Assembly: GCA_008933765.1 (NCBI GenBank)
Contig: WBUK01000008.1
Span: 81,308 to 145,307 of the forward strand
Origin: Ignavibacteriaceae bacterium
Lineage (GTDB): Bacteria > Bacteroidota > Ignavibacteria > Ignavibacteriales > Ignavibacteriaceae
Direction: 5' to 3'
DNA: 64,000 nucleotides
The position numbers and the translations under genes are program-made. The notes under the pieces are model-generated. The model saw nothing but the letters and a program-made list of their open reading frames with translations, had not been told where the DNA came from and searched no databases. Positions 7,498 to 16,558 of this stretch are shown in pieces. The stretch's first letter is position 1. Each line of letters opens with the position of its first letter.

Positions 7498-9897
7498 TCA
7501 GCCGGTTCCCATAATTACTTCAACCTGCACTTCCTTATTCGAAGAAGGTGCTATCAAATTCCCCTGAATCTCAGAACCGTCAACGGTAACTTTGGCAACA
7601 CCGGAGGCTACCTTCTGCGGATTTTTAACTGTGATGTTGTAAATGCAACCGCGGAAAAGCCTTTTAACCGTAAATCCTTCCCAATCTGCCGGGATTGAGG
7701 GATCAATCAGCAACCCGCCTTCGGAAGCACGAACGCCAAGTATCCAGTCAACAATCACTTTTTGATACCACGATGCCGAACCGGTGTACCAACTCCAACC
7801 TGCTCTGCCATAATCGGGCGAATCGGGTCCGTCGATATTTCCGGGCGTAACGAACGGCTCAGCACTCCAAAGATCGGGTTCCATCCCGTTGAAAATGGGT
7901 GAAATACCTTTGTAAACTTCAAAAGCGGTTTCCGGATCACCGGCTTTAGCAAACGCCCAAATCGCCCAGGTTGCGGCGTGCATGTAAACCCCTCCGTTTT
8001 CCCGCCTCCCCGGTGCATAACGGGAAAGATACCCGATATATTTATCAGGTGTGCTGTATGCCGGAGTAAGTAAAACCGTGCCGTTTTTCTTCAGTAAATA
8101 TTTTTTAACCGCCTGAAGTGCCGCCTCTTGTTTCTCTTTGGGTGCTATATCACTGAGTACCGACCATGTCTGCGGATTAAGGAAGATACTGCCCTGTTCA
8201 TTCTCTGACGAGCCAAATTTTTCACCCGTATCTTTTGTCCCTCTGTAGTAATATTCACCATCCCAAGCGTGTGCGTTGAATGCAGTTTTAATCTTTTCGG
8301 CACCCGAAAGCAGCCTTGCGTGCCGGGCATCGTCCTTTTTCCGTGTGGCTAATTCGGCAAATTCGGTCAGCACTAAATAGAAAAACTCCGCCATCCAAAC
8401 TGATTCACCTTTGAACTCCAACCCAACAGCGCTTAAGCCGTCGTTCCAGTCGCCTGCACCGATCAACGGTATTCCGCGCGGCGAAAGCCGTGAAAACACC
8501 ACATCAATTGCCCGTAACGAGTGTTCGTAGAGCGATTCTTTCAGATTTTTGTTGTCGTAGTAACCAACTTCCTCATCCGCAAACGAGAGGTTCCCCGTTT
8601 CTTTAATATAAAGGGATAAAATGTAAGGTAACCAAAGGAGGTCGTCAGTCATTTTTGTAACTAACCCCGTTTCCGTAATTGGGTGCCACCAGTGAAGAAC
8701 GGTTCCCTCCACGAATTGGTGTTCGGCATGAAGTTTTATCTGCTTTTCCGTACCTTTCGGGTCGATCGGCAGCCACACTAACGAGTCCTGCAGTTGATCC
8801 CTGAACCCAAAGGCTCCGCTCTGTTGGTAATACGCGGTTCTGCCCCACAGTCTTCCGGAAATCGCCTGATACCTGAGCCACTTGTTCACAAGCAGGTTCA
8901 TCGCGTCATCAGGGGTTTGAACTTCGAGCGTCGAAAGGGTTTCGCTCCACATCGCTTTTACCTCGGCAAGTTTTTCCGCAACTTTTTCTGAAGTGTTGTA
9001 ATTGGAGAGTTTCGGCGCAATTTCTTCAAGTTCTTTAACTAAACCTAACTGATAAATTAATGTTTCCTCACCCCCTGTTTCAATTGTAATTTCGTTTTGC
9101 AGGCAACCGATTGGGTCGCTCCATGCGCCTGTTTTTCTTTTTAACGGCTCACCTTTAAGTGCCGCCGGTGAAATTAAATCACCATATTGCCCAATAAAAT
9201 TGCTTTTATCCGATTCAAACGAAACTACTTTTTTGTTCACGCTGAAAAACCCGTGATATTGGTAGTCAATGTTCCAGTGCCCGCGGTCGCCGAGTGGTAT
9301 CTCCCACAGGCGCTTTGTACCGTGCATGTAGTTCCCCTCTTCGTTGAACCCGGTCTCGATAAATGTTTTGTGAAATTCACGATGAAAATCGGAAGAAGAA
9401 CCCAAACACCATTCAAAGTATGTGAAAACAGAAAGTGAAACTCGTTTCCCTGTGTTGTTTTTTATTTTCAAATCCCAGATTTCAAGTGTATCGTTCATCG
9501 GGACAAAGAGGGTCATCTCAACCCTTATTCCTTTAAACTCGGAGGTCAGCACGGTGTAACCGAAGCCGTGCCTGCACTCGTAGTAATCTAAAGGTGTTTT
9601 AACCGGCAGAAATGCAGGCGCCCACACTTCACCCGTCTCGTTGTTCTTAAAGTATATATATTTGCCCCAGTTATCCTGAATCAGGTCCTGATGCCATCTG
9701 TTAACGCGATTAAATTCAGAGTGGGTTAACCAACTGAAACCTCCGCCGGCTTGCGAAATTGTAAGACCGTAATCGCCGTTGGATATTACATTTATCCATG
9801 GTTTTGGCGTATCGTGCCGTTTAATTACATATTCGTTGCCGTCGGGTGTAAAATATCCGTATTTGGTTTCAAATAACCGTTCCAATGCGTCTTCCAT
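7498..9897 (-). CDS. GH94-type disaccharide/oligosaccharide phosphorylase
   Basis: A 799-residue cytoplasmic enzyme with no signal peptide. The beginning (YGYFTPDGNEYVIKRHDTP, PWINVISNGDYGLTISQAGG) and length match GH94 inverting phosphorylases such as cellobiose and chitobiose phosphorylase. The catalytic acid lies in GAGDWNDGLS near residue 482. Other family stretches are GRTAYYQQSGAFGFRDQLQD and GGVYMHAATWAIWAFAKAGD. Reaction: a beta-glucoside plus phosphate gives glucose-1-phosphate and a shorter sugar. It heads the unit glucosidase-binding protein-permeases, so it probably acts on the imported product. It is shorter than the roughly 1100-residue 1,2-beta-oligoglucan phosphorylases, so cellobiose-, laminaribiose- or sophorose-type specificity stays open. 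Confidence 0.9.
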   Translation of the reverse strand: MEDALERLFETKYGYFTPDGNEYVIKRHDTPKPWINVISNGDYGLTISQAGGGFSWLTHSEFNRVNRWHQDLIQDNWGKYIYFKNNETGEVWAPAFLPVKTPLDYYECRHGFGYTVLTSEFKGIRVEMTLFVPMNDTLEIWDLKIKNNTGKRVSLSVFTYFEWCLGSSSDFHREFHKTFIETGFNEEGNYMHGTKRLWEIPLGDRGHWNIDYQYHGFFSVNKKVVSFESDKSNFIGQYGDLISPAALKGEPLKRKTGAWSDPIGCLQNEITIETGGEETLIYQLGLVKELEEIAPKLSNYNTSEKVAEKLAEVKAMWSETLSTLEVQTPDDAMNLLVNKWLRYQAISGRLWGRTAYYQQSGAFGFRDQLQDSLVWLPIDPKGTEKQIKLHAEHQFVEGTVLHWWHPITETGLVTKMTDDLLWLPYILSLYIKETGNLSFADEEVGYYDNKNLKESLYEHSLRAIDVVFSRLSPRGIPLIGAGDWNDGLSAVGLEFKGESVWMAEFFYLVLTEFAELATRKKDDARHARLLSGAEKIKTAFNAHAWDGEYYYRGTKDTGEKFGSSENEQGSIFLNPQTWSVLSDIAPKEKQEAALQAVKKYLLKKNGTVLLTPAYSTPDKYIGYLSRYAPGRRENGGVYMHAATWAIWAFAKAGDPETAFEVYKGISPIFNGMEPDLWSAEPFVTPGNIDGPDSPDYGRAGWSWYTGSASWYQKVIVDWILGVRASEGGLLIDPSIPADWEGFTVKRLFRGCIYNITVKNPQKVASGVAKVTVDGSEIQGNLIAPSSNKEVQVEVIMGTG

Positions 9898-9917
9898 TTT
9901 TGTTTTTTTATCAGTTT

Positions 9918-9927
9918 AAACCGGTTT
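9918..9927. promoter_or_regulatory. AAACCGGTTT palindrome upstream of the phosphorylase, probable LacI-family operator
   Basis: A perfect 10-base palindrome with central CCGG, 21 bases upstream of the GH94-type start. CG-centred palindromes of this form are typical LacI/GalR operators and the only LacI-type gene of the window lies in the same gene string. Confidence 0.5.
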
Positions 9928-10052
9928 TAGAAAGTATTTTGTGCTGTTTTAATCACTCTTTTCGAATGTTGTTTTCACTTCAGTTTTCGAGCGCTTTTTA
10001 GTTTTCAAGTGCTTTTTATGCAATATTTAAGCGCTTCGTTGTCGCCGTTTCT

Positions 10053-10096
10053 GAGCGCAAAGTGAGAGAAAATTTCTCTTCCCAAACTTTGCGCTC
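10053..10096. terminator. Long hairpin between the CBM9-like gene and the phosphorylase gene
   Basis: GAGCGCAAAGT at 10053 pairs perfectly with ACTTTGCGCTC ending at 10096, and GAGAGAAA/TTTCTC pairs inside. There is no clear T-tract on either side, so it may be an mRNA-stabilising or weak terminating structure. The same 247-base gap holds a copy of the upstream gene's tail (stop at 10111-10113, ILMR-stop versus ILMK-stop) and an 18-base tandem pair near 9980-10017. Confidence 0.5.
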
Positions 10097-10144
10097 TCAA
10101 CGGTTTAAATTTACCTCATTAAGATAAATATTTAAGAAGCAATG

Positions 10145-12109
10145 CTACTTCATTAAAATCATTTTCTTAGTGGCTGTGAAATTACCGGCTGAAATTGTAT
10201 AGTAGTAAACACCGCTGGCTAAATCCGCTGCGTTGAAATCAAGTGTGTGTCTGCCGGCTTCGTACTCACCATTTGCAAGTGTTCTGACTTCTTTACCGAG
10301 TGCGTTGTAAACTTTAACGATTACGAACGATTTCGAAGGAACTGCAAACGAAATGGTAGTTGTTGGATTGAATGGGTTAGGATAATTCTGCTCTAAAGCA
10401 AAATCTTCAACTATTGAACTAACTTCAATTACATCAGAGTAACCATAGTCGCCGTTATAGTCAATTTGTTTCAGTCTGTAGAACAATTTACCGTTAACAC
10501 CATTATCAGTGTAAGAATAATTGGTGGTTTCTGTGGTTGTGCCTCTTCCGTTGATAAATCCTACTGAAGCGAAAGAAATTCCATCTGTGCTTCTTTCGAT
10601 CTGGAAGCCTGAGTTGTTGCGCTCGGAAGCGGTTGTCCAGTTCAGTTCAACACTGTTGTTTATCGCTCTTGCGGTAAATGAGGTCAGCTCAACAGGGGTT
10701 GTCTGAGAAGTGAGATATAAAGTTCTGAACTGGCTGCCCCACTCGCTGCCCCAGAAAGTCTTGTGGAATGTGCCAAGAGGACCCCATGCAGGCATACCGT
10801 TGTGGAAGTTATCAGGATCAAATATGTTAATGCACACCTGAACTGAATCGGGAACTGTAGTGAAACCAAGTGCACCGAGATCGATCATCAGTTCTGCAGA
10901 GTATCCGTTATCAACTTGCGTGGTATCATTAACAACCGTACCCGGTTTTTTAATTCCGGCGCCCGCACCGGTGTTCGGATCGGTTGATTCATAAACCATG
11001 TTGGGGTCAACTCCGCCGGCGTTGAAGTAAAGTTTAAACTCTTTATCAACACCTGCTGCATTTTTAATCTTCAGAAACATTCCGTCACCTTCCCAGCTGT
11101 CACCAAAGCGGCAAACTTGTTTATCGTTTGATTGGAACCCGATATAAAGTTTATTGCCGACTCTCAGGAATTTAACGGGTGTGACTGTGGTATCTGTATA
11201 TGGACCTTTAACTAAAACATCACTTGTGACAGACTTTGCAAGACCTGAAAGCTGTGGCTGTGGCCCAAACATCAGGTAAGGCATCGGATAGCTCCAGTCA
11301 GATTCGTTCAGAAAGCCGTCAACAGTTATTGGGTTTGCTGACTGATAAACATCCAAAGATGGTGGATCCTGGTAGAATACTAAGTTTCTGTAGGTACCGC
11401 CCCACTCGCTGCCCCACCAGGTTTTGTAATAGGTTCCGGGTGCGCCCCAGGGTATCATACCTACATGATACATATCAGGATCAAAAATATTTATTGCAAC
11501 GGGCACTGAAGTAACATCCGGGCCGTAACCGAGTGAATCCAAATAAATCAAAAGTTCAGCAGAATATCCGTTGTCAATCTGAGTGGTATCGTTAACAACA
11601 GTGTTGCTGCCTTTCATACCTGCGCCCATACCCGGTGCCTGTGCTTCGTAAACTATGTCAGGGTTAGGTCCTCCGGCATTGAAGTACAGCTTGTACTCTT
11701 TATCATCACCGGCGGCGTTTTTTATCTTCATGAACAATCCGTCACCTTCCCAGCTGTCACCGAAACGGCAGACATACTTGTCGTCACTGTAAAAACCGAT
11801 GTAAAGTTTCATCCCGACTTTCAAAAACTTCATATAGGTGTAGGTGGTGTCAACATAAGGAACCGAGTTAGTAACATGCACGCCCCCAGTAATACCCTGT
11901 ACTTGGGCTGTTGTTGGTGCGTTGGGACCAAAAACTAAGTACTCCTGAACAGCACCCCATGCGGGTTCATTCAGGTTTCCGTCAACCGTAATCGGTCCGG
12001 CAGAAGCGTATGCTTCGCGAGCTTTTGGATCTTTAAATTGCGAGAAAGTCGTTTGAACCATAAAAACGACAAACAGCGCGATAAAAAGACCGTAGAATTT
12101 GCTTTTCAT
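10145..12109 (-). CDS. T9SS-exported protein with two CBM9-like domains
   Basis: A 654-residue protein: signal peptide (FYGLFIALFVVFMVQTTFSQ), two homologous CBM9/DOMON-like domains (about 27-255 and 256-465, opening AGPITVDGNLNEPAW and ANPITVDGFLNESDW), a short Ig/FN3-like linker (PVELTSFTARAINNSVELNW) and a T9SS C-terminal domain with NYPNPFNPTTTI. The domains are about half identical to each other (both contain FGDSWEGDG followed by IKNAAG), indicating internal duplication. Likely role: carbohydrate binding at the cell surface or in secreted complexes of the glucan locus. ATG at 12109 follows a GGAG site. A CG-centred palindrome lies 34 bases upstream. Confidence 0.88.
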   Translation of the reverse strand: MKSKFYGLFIALFVVFMVQTTFSQFKDPKAREAYASAGPITVDGNLNEPAWGAVQEYLVFGPNAPTTAQVQGITGGVHVTNSVPYVDTTYTYMKFLKVGMKLYIGFYSDDKYVCRFGDSWEGDGLFMKIKNAAGDDKEYKLYFNAGGPNPDIVYEAQAPGMGAGMKGSNTVVNDTTQIDNGYSAELLIYLDSLGYGPDVTSVPVAINIFDPDMYHVGMIPWGAPGTYYKTWWGSEWGGTYRNLVFYQDPPSLDVYQSANPITVDGFLNESDWSYPMPYLMFGPQPQLSGLAKSVTSDVLVKGPYTDTTVTPVKFLRVGNKLYIGFQSNDKQVCRFGDSWEGDGMFLKIKNAAGVDKEFKLYFNAGGVDPNMVYESTDPNTGAGAGIKKPGTVVNDTTQVDNGYSAELMIDLGALGFTTVPDSVQVCINIFDPDNFHNGMPAWGPLGTFHKTFWGSEWGSQFRTLYLTSQTTPVELTSFTARAINNSVELNWTTASERNNSGFQIERSTDGISFASVGFINGRGTTTETTNYSYTDNGVNGKLFYRLKQIDYNGDYGYSDVIEVSSIVEDFALEQNYPNPFNPTTTISFAVPSKSFVIVKVYNALGKEVRTLANGEYEAGRHTLDFNAADLASGVYYYTISAGNFTATKKMILMK

Positions 12110-12444
12110 TTTGTCTCCAGTTTGTTTGTTGGCTTAAAAAAATGTAAACGGTTACAATGTTCAAATTTACGAACTTTTTTACTAATTGTCAAGTTAATTT
12201 TACATTTCCTGTAAGAATTTTTCGACTTGCTCGTTATTTCTTCGTTTTCAGCCTGTTTTCGGGGTTTTTTGATGAGAATTTTTTCCTTCAGAAGTGGGAA
12301 TTGTTACCCTTTGACGCCTTCTTTGGAAATATTTTTTAAACTTTCTGATATTTCCATGAAAATGTTTTATGTAAATTTTACATTTTTATTTCATATATTT
12401 TCATTTGTCATTCTTTCTTTTACCATTATCATCGTTTTTTCGCT
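12110..12444. promoter_or_regulatory. Divergent promoter region of the glucan locus
   Basis: This 335-base A/T-rich spacer separates the minus-strand CBM9-like gene from the plus-strand glycosidase. It contains TGTAAACGGTTACA at 12143-12156, a near-perfect palindrome with a CG centre that suits a LacI-family operator acting on one or both directions. The rest is poly-T rich with no ORF I can support. Confidence 0.5.
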
Positions 12445-15400
12445 ATGAAAAGGTCATATTTAACACTCACAGAATTGTTAGTTTTTCTTTCGTTGTGCTG
12501 CTTTGGAGAAACCGGGAATCACTTACGAAAGCGGAATGTGCGTTTACTGTTTCTTTCGTTGTGCTGCATTCCGTTTGCACAGCTGCACCCTCAAACACTT
12601 CTTTACGAAAATTTCGATTCTGCAGAGAAGTGGAAGATCAACTCTTCCGACGGCGTTGTGGTTTCAACCCATTCCGACAATGGTTTTTCCGGCAAAGGGA
12701 TTCGATTCGATGTTAATTTCACACTCGGAAGTGGGTATGGCGGTATCTTCGATCTCGTTTCTTTAGAATTGCCCGAAAATTACCTTATTTCATTCTTCGT
12801 AAAAGCGAAAAACCTGCCGCCGAATAATTTTGAGTTTAAACTAATTGACCCCTCCGGCGATAATGTATGGTGGGTGAACAGAAAAGGCTACGACTTCCCA
12901 AGTGAATGGACGAAAATAACCCTTCGTAAACGAAACCTTTCTTTTGCCTGGGGACCCCAAGGTGGCGGTGAGATTAAAAATTTAGGAAGAATTGAGTTTA
13001 TCGTCGCTTCTGCAAACGGCGGAAGTGGCTCCGTTTGGATTGATGAACTTAAAATTGAAAAACTTGACCCTCCTGCGCAAATTACTTCCCCTCCTGTTGT
13101 ATTTGTTAACGGAACGCCTGACACCATTGCCTCAAAGGTCTTGTTTGACAACAACCTCAAAACCTTTTGGAGCACGGAAAGGCTCTACGGAAACGGGGGA
13201 AGCGGCAATTTTAATGGTGCTGATGACGATAATAACATCCCCGAAAAAGACGGCTCCGGCAGTTGCGAAAGAATTGAAGGTGGTGAAGACACATCCCAAT
13301 ACAATGATGGTAAAAAAAACCGGAACGATATGGGAGAGGTTCAAAACAAAACCGGCAACAGCAATTCACTAAACGATACCTGCAAAAAAACTGAACTTCT
13401 GATCGATCTTACGGCACAGAAAGAGTTCGGCGGTTTGGTACTCGACTGGAATAAGGATCATTTTCCGGCATATTTCAAAGTGGAGGCTTCGAACGATTAT
13501 TCAAAAACTGACTGGGTTTCTCTCTTCCCTGAATCGGGCACAATTTCGCCAAATGAAAATTCAACAAAGCCCGCAGATGGCTCAATACCACCCGGCGGCG
13601 ATTTCAAAACTAATTCTGAGAATGAAGCCTCAAAGGGCAACACTTCAGCAACCTGTTCCGGATATGCACAGGGCAGAGGCGGTAAATTCTACATTATAAC
13701 TCCGGAAGCGCAATTCCGCTACATTAAAATCACAGTTATTGACCACCGCGAGGGGTACTCAGTCCTTAATGAAATTACATTTAAGGAGTTACCGTTCGCC
13801 GATAACTACAACAACCTTTACTATGAGGTTGCTGCCGATTACCCAAAAGGATACTTCCCGAGATACACCCTTAAACAGCAAAGCTATTTCACCGTAGTTG
13901 GGGTTTCAGGAGATACAAAAGAAGGGTTGCTAAGCGAAGATGGTGCCTTGGAAACCGATAAGCAGTCGTTTTCTGTAGAGCCTTTCATATTTGCAAACGA
14001 TAAATTTTACACCTGGAGCGATGTGAAAATTTCACACTCGCTTGCCGAAAATTATTTGCCGGTTCCATCAGTAAACTGGAGAACGGATGATTTTTCTTTT
14101 GATATAACCTCTTTTGCCTCCGGCAAGCCGGGGGCATCAGTTTTGTTTTCTGAATACGCAATTACAAACCAAGGGAAGACGCCCTTAAAAGGGAAATTCT
14201 TCCTCGCACTTCGCCCATTTCAGGTAAATCCGCCCTGGCAAGACCTCAACTTTTACGGCGGAACTGCTAAAATCTCCGATGTTTCTTTTAACGGCAAATA
14301 TGCGGTTGTGAATAACAAAACAGCAGTTATCCCGTTGGTCTTTTCATCACCGGAAAAACTGAAAAATGAATTGGATGAGGGAATTGGCGCCCCAACAGAA
14401 ACATCCGGCATCTCAAATGAAACATTTGGCACCACAACGGAATCAGCCGGCAGCACACCGGAATCTTTTTGTGCTGCCGGAGAAACTTTCGGCGCTGCCG
14501 TTTTTGATGAAGGCGATATAACCTCCTGGCTCTCTGGAAGCAAAATCCCCAAAGCACGAAGCATAAAAGATGAAAAAGGGCTTGCCTCAGGTGCGTTTTC
14601 ATACGAATTAAACCTGAAACCGGGCGAAACTGCACGATTCTCGTTCGCTATTCCGCAGTATCAAAATATTAATCCCGACTCTCTCTTCTCTGTTGCGCAA
14701 TCGTTGTATGAAATTGAGTATAACAAAACCAAACAATTTTGGGCTGATAAACTCTCCCGTATCCCTTGGAGCGTGCCGAAAGAATTAGAAACCATTTTCA
14801 GCTCGGTCAAAAGCAATCTCGGCTATATTCTGATTAACCGGGATGGCTCGGGGATTCAACCCGGTTCCCGCTCTTATGAAAGATCGTGGATAAGAGACGG
14901 CGCTTTAACCTCGGCTGCACTTCTTAAATTAGGGCTAAAAAAGGAAGTGAAAGAGTTCGCTAAGTGGTACTCACAATTTCTTTACCCGAACGGAAAAGTT
15001 CCCTGCGTAGTGGATAAACGGGGGCCCGACCCGGTGCCGGAAAACGACGCCAACGGCGAGTTTATCTACCTGATTTATCAATATTACCGTTACACCGGCG
15101 ACCAGGAGTTTGTGCGGGAGCTTTTCCCGAAAGTCAGTTTGGCGGTGGATTATATCCGCGAAATGATCGCACAACGAAGTACATCCCACTACAGAGATAA
15201 CCCGAACGACTCGATCCGCTCGCTATACGGTCTCGTGCCCGAATCAATCAGCCACGAAGGCTACTCAGATAAGCCAATGCACTCTTACTGGGATGATTTT
15301 TTCACAATTCTTGGGCTGAAAAACGCCGTAACTATGGCTCAGCTGCTTGGATATAACGATGTGGCGCGCTCCTGGGCGGAAACACGGGATTCTTTCACTG

Positions 15401-16170
15401 TGAACCTCTACAATTCAATAAGGCTGGCTGTTAGAAGAACAGGCATCGACTACATCCCCGGTTGTGCCGAAAAAGGTGATTTCGACCCCACTTCCACAAC
15501 TATTGCCGTTTACCCATGTGGTGAAATTAACAACCTCCCGCAACCGGAATTGGACAATACTTTCAAACACTATGTGCAATTTTTCCGGGACCGCCGCGAC
15601 GGGAAAATCAAATGGAACGAATACACTCCATACGAAATGAGAACCATCGGTACTTTTAACTTCAGCGGGCAAACTGACATCGTTTGGGAGTTGATTCAGT
15701 TTTTTATGAACGACCAACGACCGAACGGGTGGAACCTGTGGGCTGAAGTGGTTACTCGTGACTACCGCCACCCCCGTTTCATCGGAGATATGCCACATAC
15801 CTGGTGTGGATCGGATTTTATTAACGCCATCAGAGCTATGGTTGTGCACGAAAGGGAATCTGACAACTCACTACTTATTGCACCCGGCTTCCCCGATGCA
15901 TGGTATGAATTTGACCAGGGCTTCTCTTTCAAAAGCTTACCCACTTTCTATGGCGAACTTAATTATGAGATAAAAAAGAAAGGTATTGAAGCGGTGGTTT
16001 ATATTGATGGTGATCTGAAAATTCCTGAAGGCGGGATAAGATATGTTGTGCCGCAAAAATTCCGCCGCGAAAGAATTGAACTGAACGATGTTCACACAGA
16101 ACCGAACGAAAATGGCGAAATTATAATAAGGTCGCTCCCTGCAACAGTGGAACTAATTTATTGGAAGTAA
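12445..16170 (+). CDS. Secreted multidomain six-hairpin glycosidase with F5/8-type C domain
   Basis: A 1241-residue protein. The N-terminus has a duplicated signal-peptide core (residues about 14-19 and 36-41 both FLSLCC). Then come a carbohydrate-binding-like module (about 50-210), a discoidin/F5/8-type C domain (about 215-450, ending RYIKITVIDHREGYSVLNEI), a beta-sandwich region, and an (alpha/alpha)6 catalytic region (about 780-1130). The last contains SYERSWIRDGALTSAALLKL, MHSYWDDFFTILGL and WNLWAEVVTRDYRHPRFIGD, reminiscent of GH15/GH63/GH78-like clan folds; I cannot name the family. Two Asn/Gly/Asp-rich loops (about 245-315 and 365-408) interrupt the F5/8 domain and a Thr/Ser/Glu-rich stretch (about 647-688) precedes the catalytic part. 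No T9SS tail is visible. Divergent from the CBM9-like gene and probably co-regulated with the locus. Confidence 0.8.
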   Translation: MKRSYLTLTELLVFLSLCCFGETGNHLRKRNVRLLFLSLCCIPFAQLHPQTLLYENFDSAEKWKINSSDGVVVSTHSDNGFSGKGIRFDVNFTLGSGYGGIFDLVSLELPENYLISFFVKAKNLPPNNFEFKLIDPSGDNVWWVNRKGYDFPSEWTKITLRKRNLSFAWGPQGGGEIKNLGRIEFIVASANGGSGSVWIDELKIEKLDPPAQITSPPVVFVNGTPDTIASKVLFDNNLKTFWSTERLYGNGGSGNFNGADDDNNIPEKDGSGSCERIEGGEDTSQYNDGKKNRNDMGEVQNKTGNSNSLNDTCKKTELLIDLTAQKEFGGLVLDWNKDHFPAYFKVEASNDYSKTDWVSLFPESGTISPNENSTKPADGSIPPGGDFKTNSENEASKGNTSATCSGYAQGRGGKFYIITPEAQFRYIKITVIDHREGYSVLNEITFKELPFADNYNNLYYEVAADYPKGYFPRYTLKQQSYFTVVGVSGDTKEGLLSEDGALETDKQSFSVEPFIFANDKFYTWSDVKISHSLAENYLPVPSVNWRTDDFSFDITSFASGKPGASVLFSEYAITNQGKTPLKGKFFLALRPFQVNPPWQDLNFYGGTAKISDVSFNGKYAVVNNKTAVIPLVFSSPEKLKNELDEGIGAPTETSGISNETFGTTTESAGSTPESFCAAGETFGAAVFDEGDITSWLSGSKIPKARSIKDEKGLASGAFSYELNLKPGETARFSFAIPQYQNINPDSLFSVAQSLYEIEYNKTKQFWADKLSRIPWSVPKELETIFSSVKSNLGYILINRDGSGIQPGSRSYERSWIRDGALTSAALLKLGLKKEVKEFAKWYSQFLYPNGKVPCVVDKRGPDPVPENDANGEFIYLIYQYYRYTGDQEFVRELFPKVSLAVDYIREMIAQRSTSHYRDNPNDSIRSLYGLVPESISHEGYSDKPMHSYWDDFFTILGLKNAVTMAQLLGYNDVARSWAETRDSFTVNLYNSIRLAVRRTGIDYIPGCAEKGDFDPTSTTIAVYPCGEINNLPQPELDNTFKHYVQFFRDRRDGKIKWNEYTPYEMRTIGTFNFSGQTDIVWELIQFFMNDQRPNGWNLWAEVVTRDYRHPRFIGDMPHTWCGSDFINAIRAMVVHERESDNSLLIAPGFPDAWYEFDQGFSFKSLPTFYGELNYEIKKKGIEAVVYIDGDLKIPEGGIRYVVPQKFRRERIELNDVHTEPNENGEIIIRSLPATVELIYWK
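12485..12567 (+). repeat. In-frame 66-base duplication of the signal-peptide core
   Basis: TTCTTTCGTTGTGCTGC occurs at 12485 and again at 12551, a 66-base (22-codon) period. Both copies encode the hydrophobic FLSLCC core, separated by a charged stretch with RKRNVR that looks like a second signal-peptide n-region. Confidence 0.85.
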
Positions 16171-16558
16171 GGGCTGTCTTGTACGGTTTTTGTACTCTCT
16201 TGGATAGTGCGCAGTAATGAATAATTTGAAGACGCGAATCGAGCGCAGTTTTTAAACAGCACGCACTTTTGAACTCAGCACACAGCGTGGTTCCCGGCAC
16301 GCACTTTTGAACTCAGCACACAGCGTGGTTCCCGGCAGGCACTTCTGAACTCAGCACACTGTTTTGAATAGTGCGCTGCTGCACACAAATAATAACGGGC
16401 ACAAAAAGCCCCCCCTCAAAAAAAACTTTGTCATTTATTACAACCGTTTATCAACTTTTTTGAATTTTCCCATTGACTTTCAAAAAGAAGTTTTGTATTA
16501 TTGCACCGTAACATTTTGATATTGTTTTGATATCACCTTTTAACAAACGGAGTAACCA
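16171..16558. repeat. Spacer with a 38-base tandem repeat and the SPFH promoter
   Basis: From 16259 to 16361 a 38-base unit (starting GCACGCACTTTTGAACTCAG) is repeated about 2.7 times with few changes. It has no spacers and no open frame. The remainder contains A-rich sequence and, near the right end, the promoter for the SPFH gene. I see no gene here. Confidence 0.8.
16473..16501 (+). promoter_or_regulatory. Sigma-70-type promoter for the SPFH gene
   Basis: TTGACT (16473-16478), a 17-base spacer, then TATTAT (16496-16501). The predicted start would give a leader of about 50 bases, with GGAG just before the ATG at 16559. This is the clearest housekeeping promoter in the window. Confidence 0.65.

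Noticed and set aside
16259..16361. 38-base repeats as a CRISPR array
   Set aside because: No spacer sequences separate the copies; simple tandem repeat.
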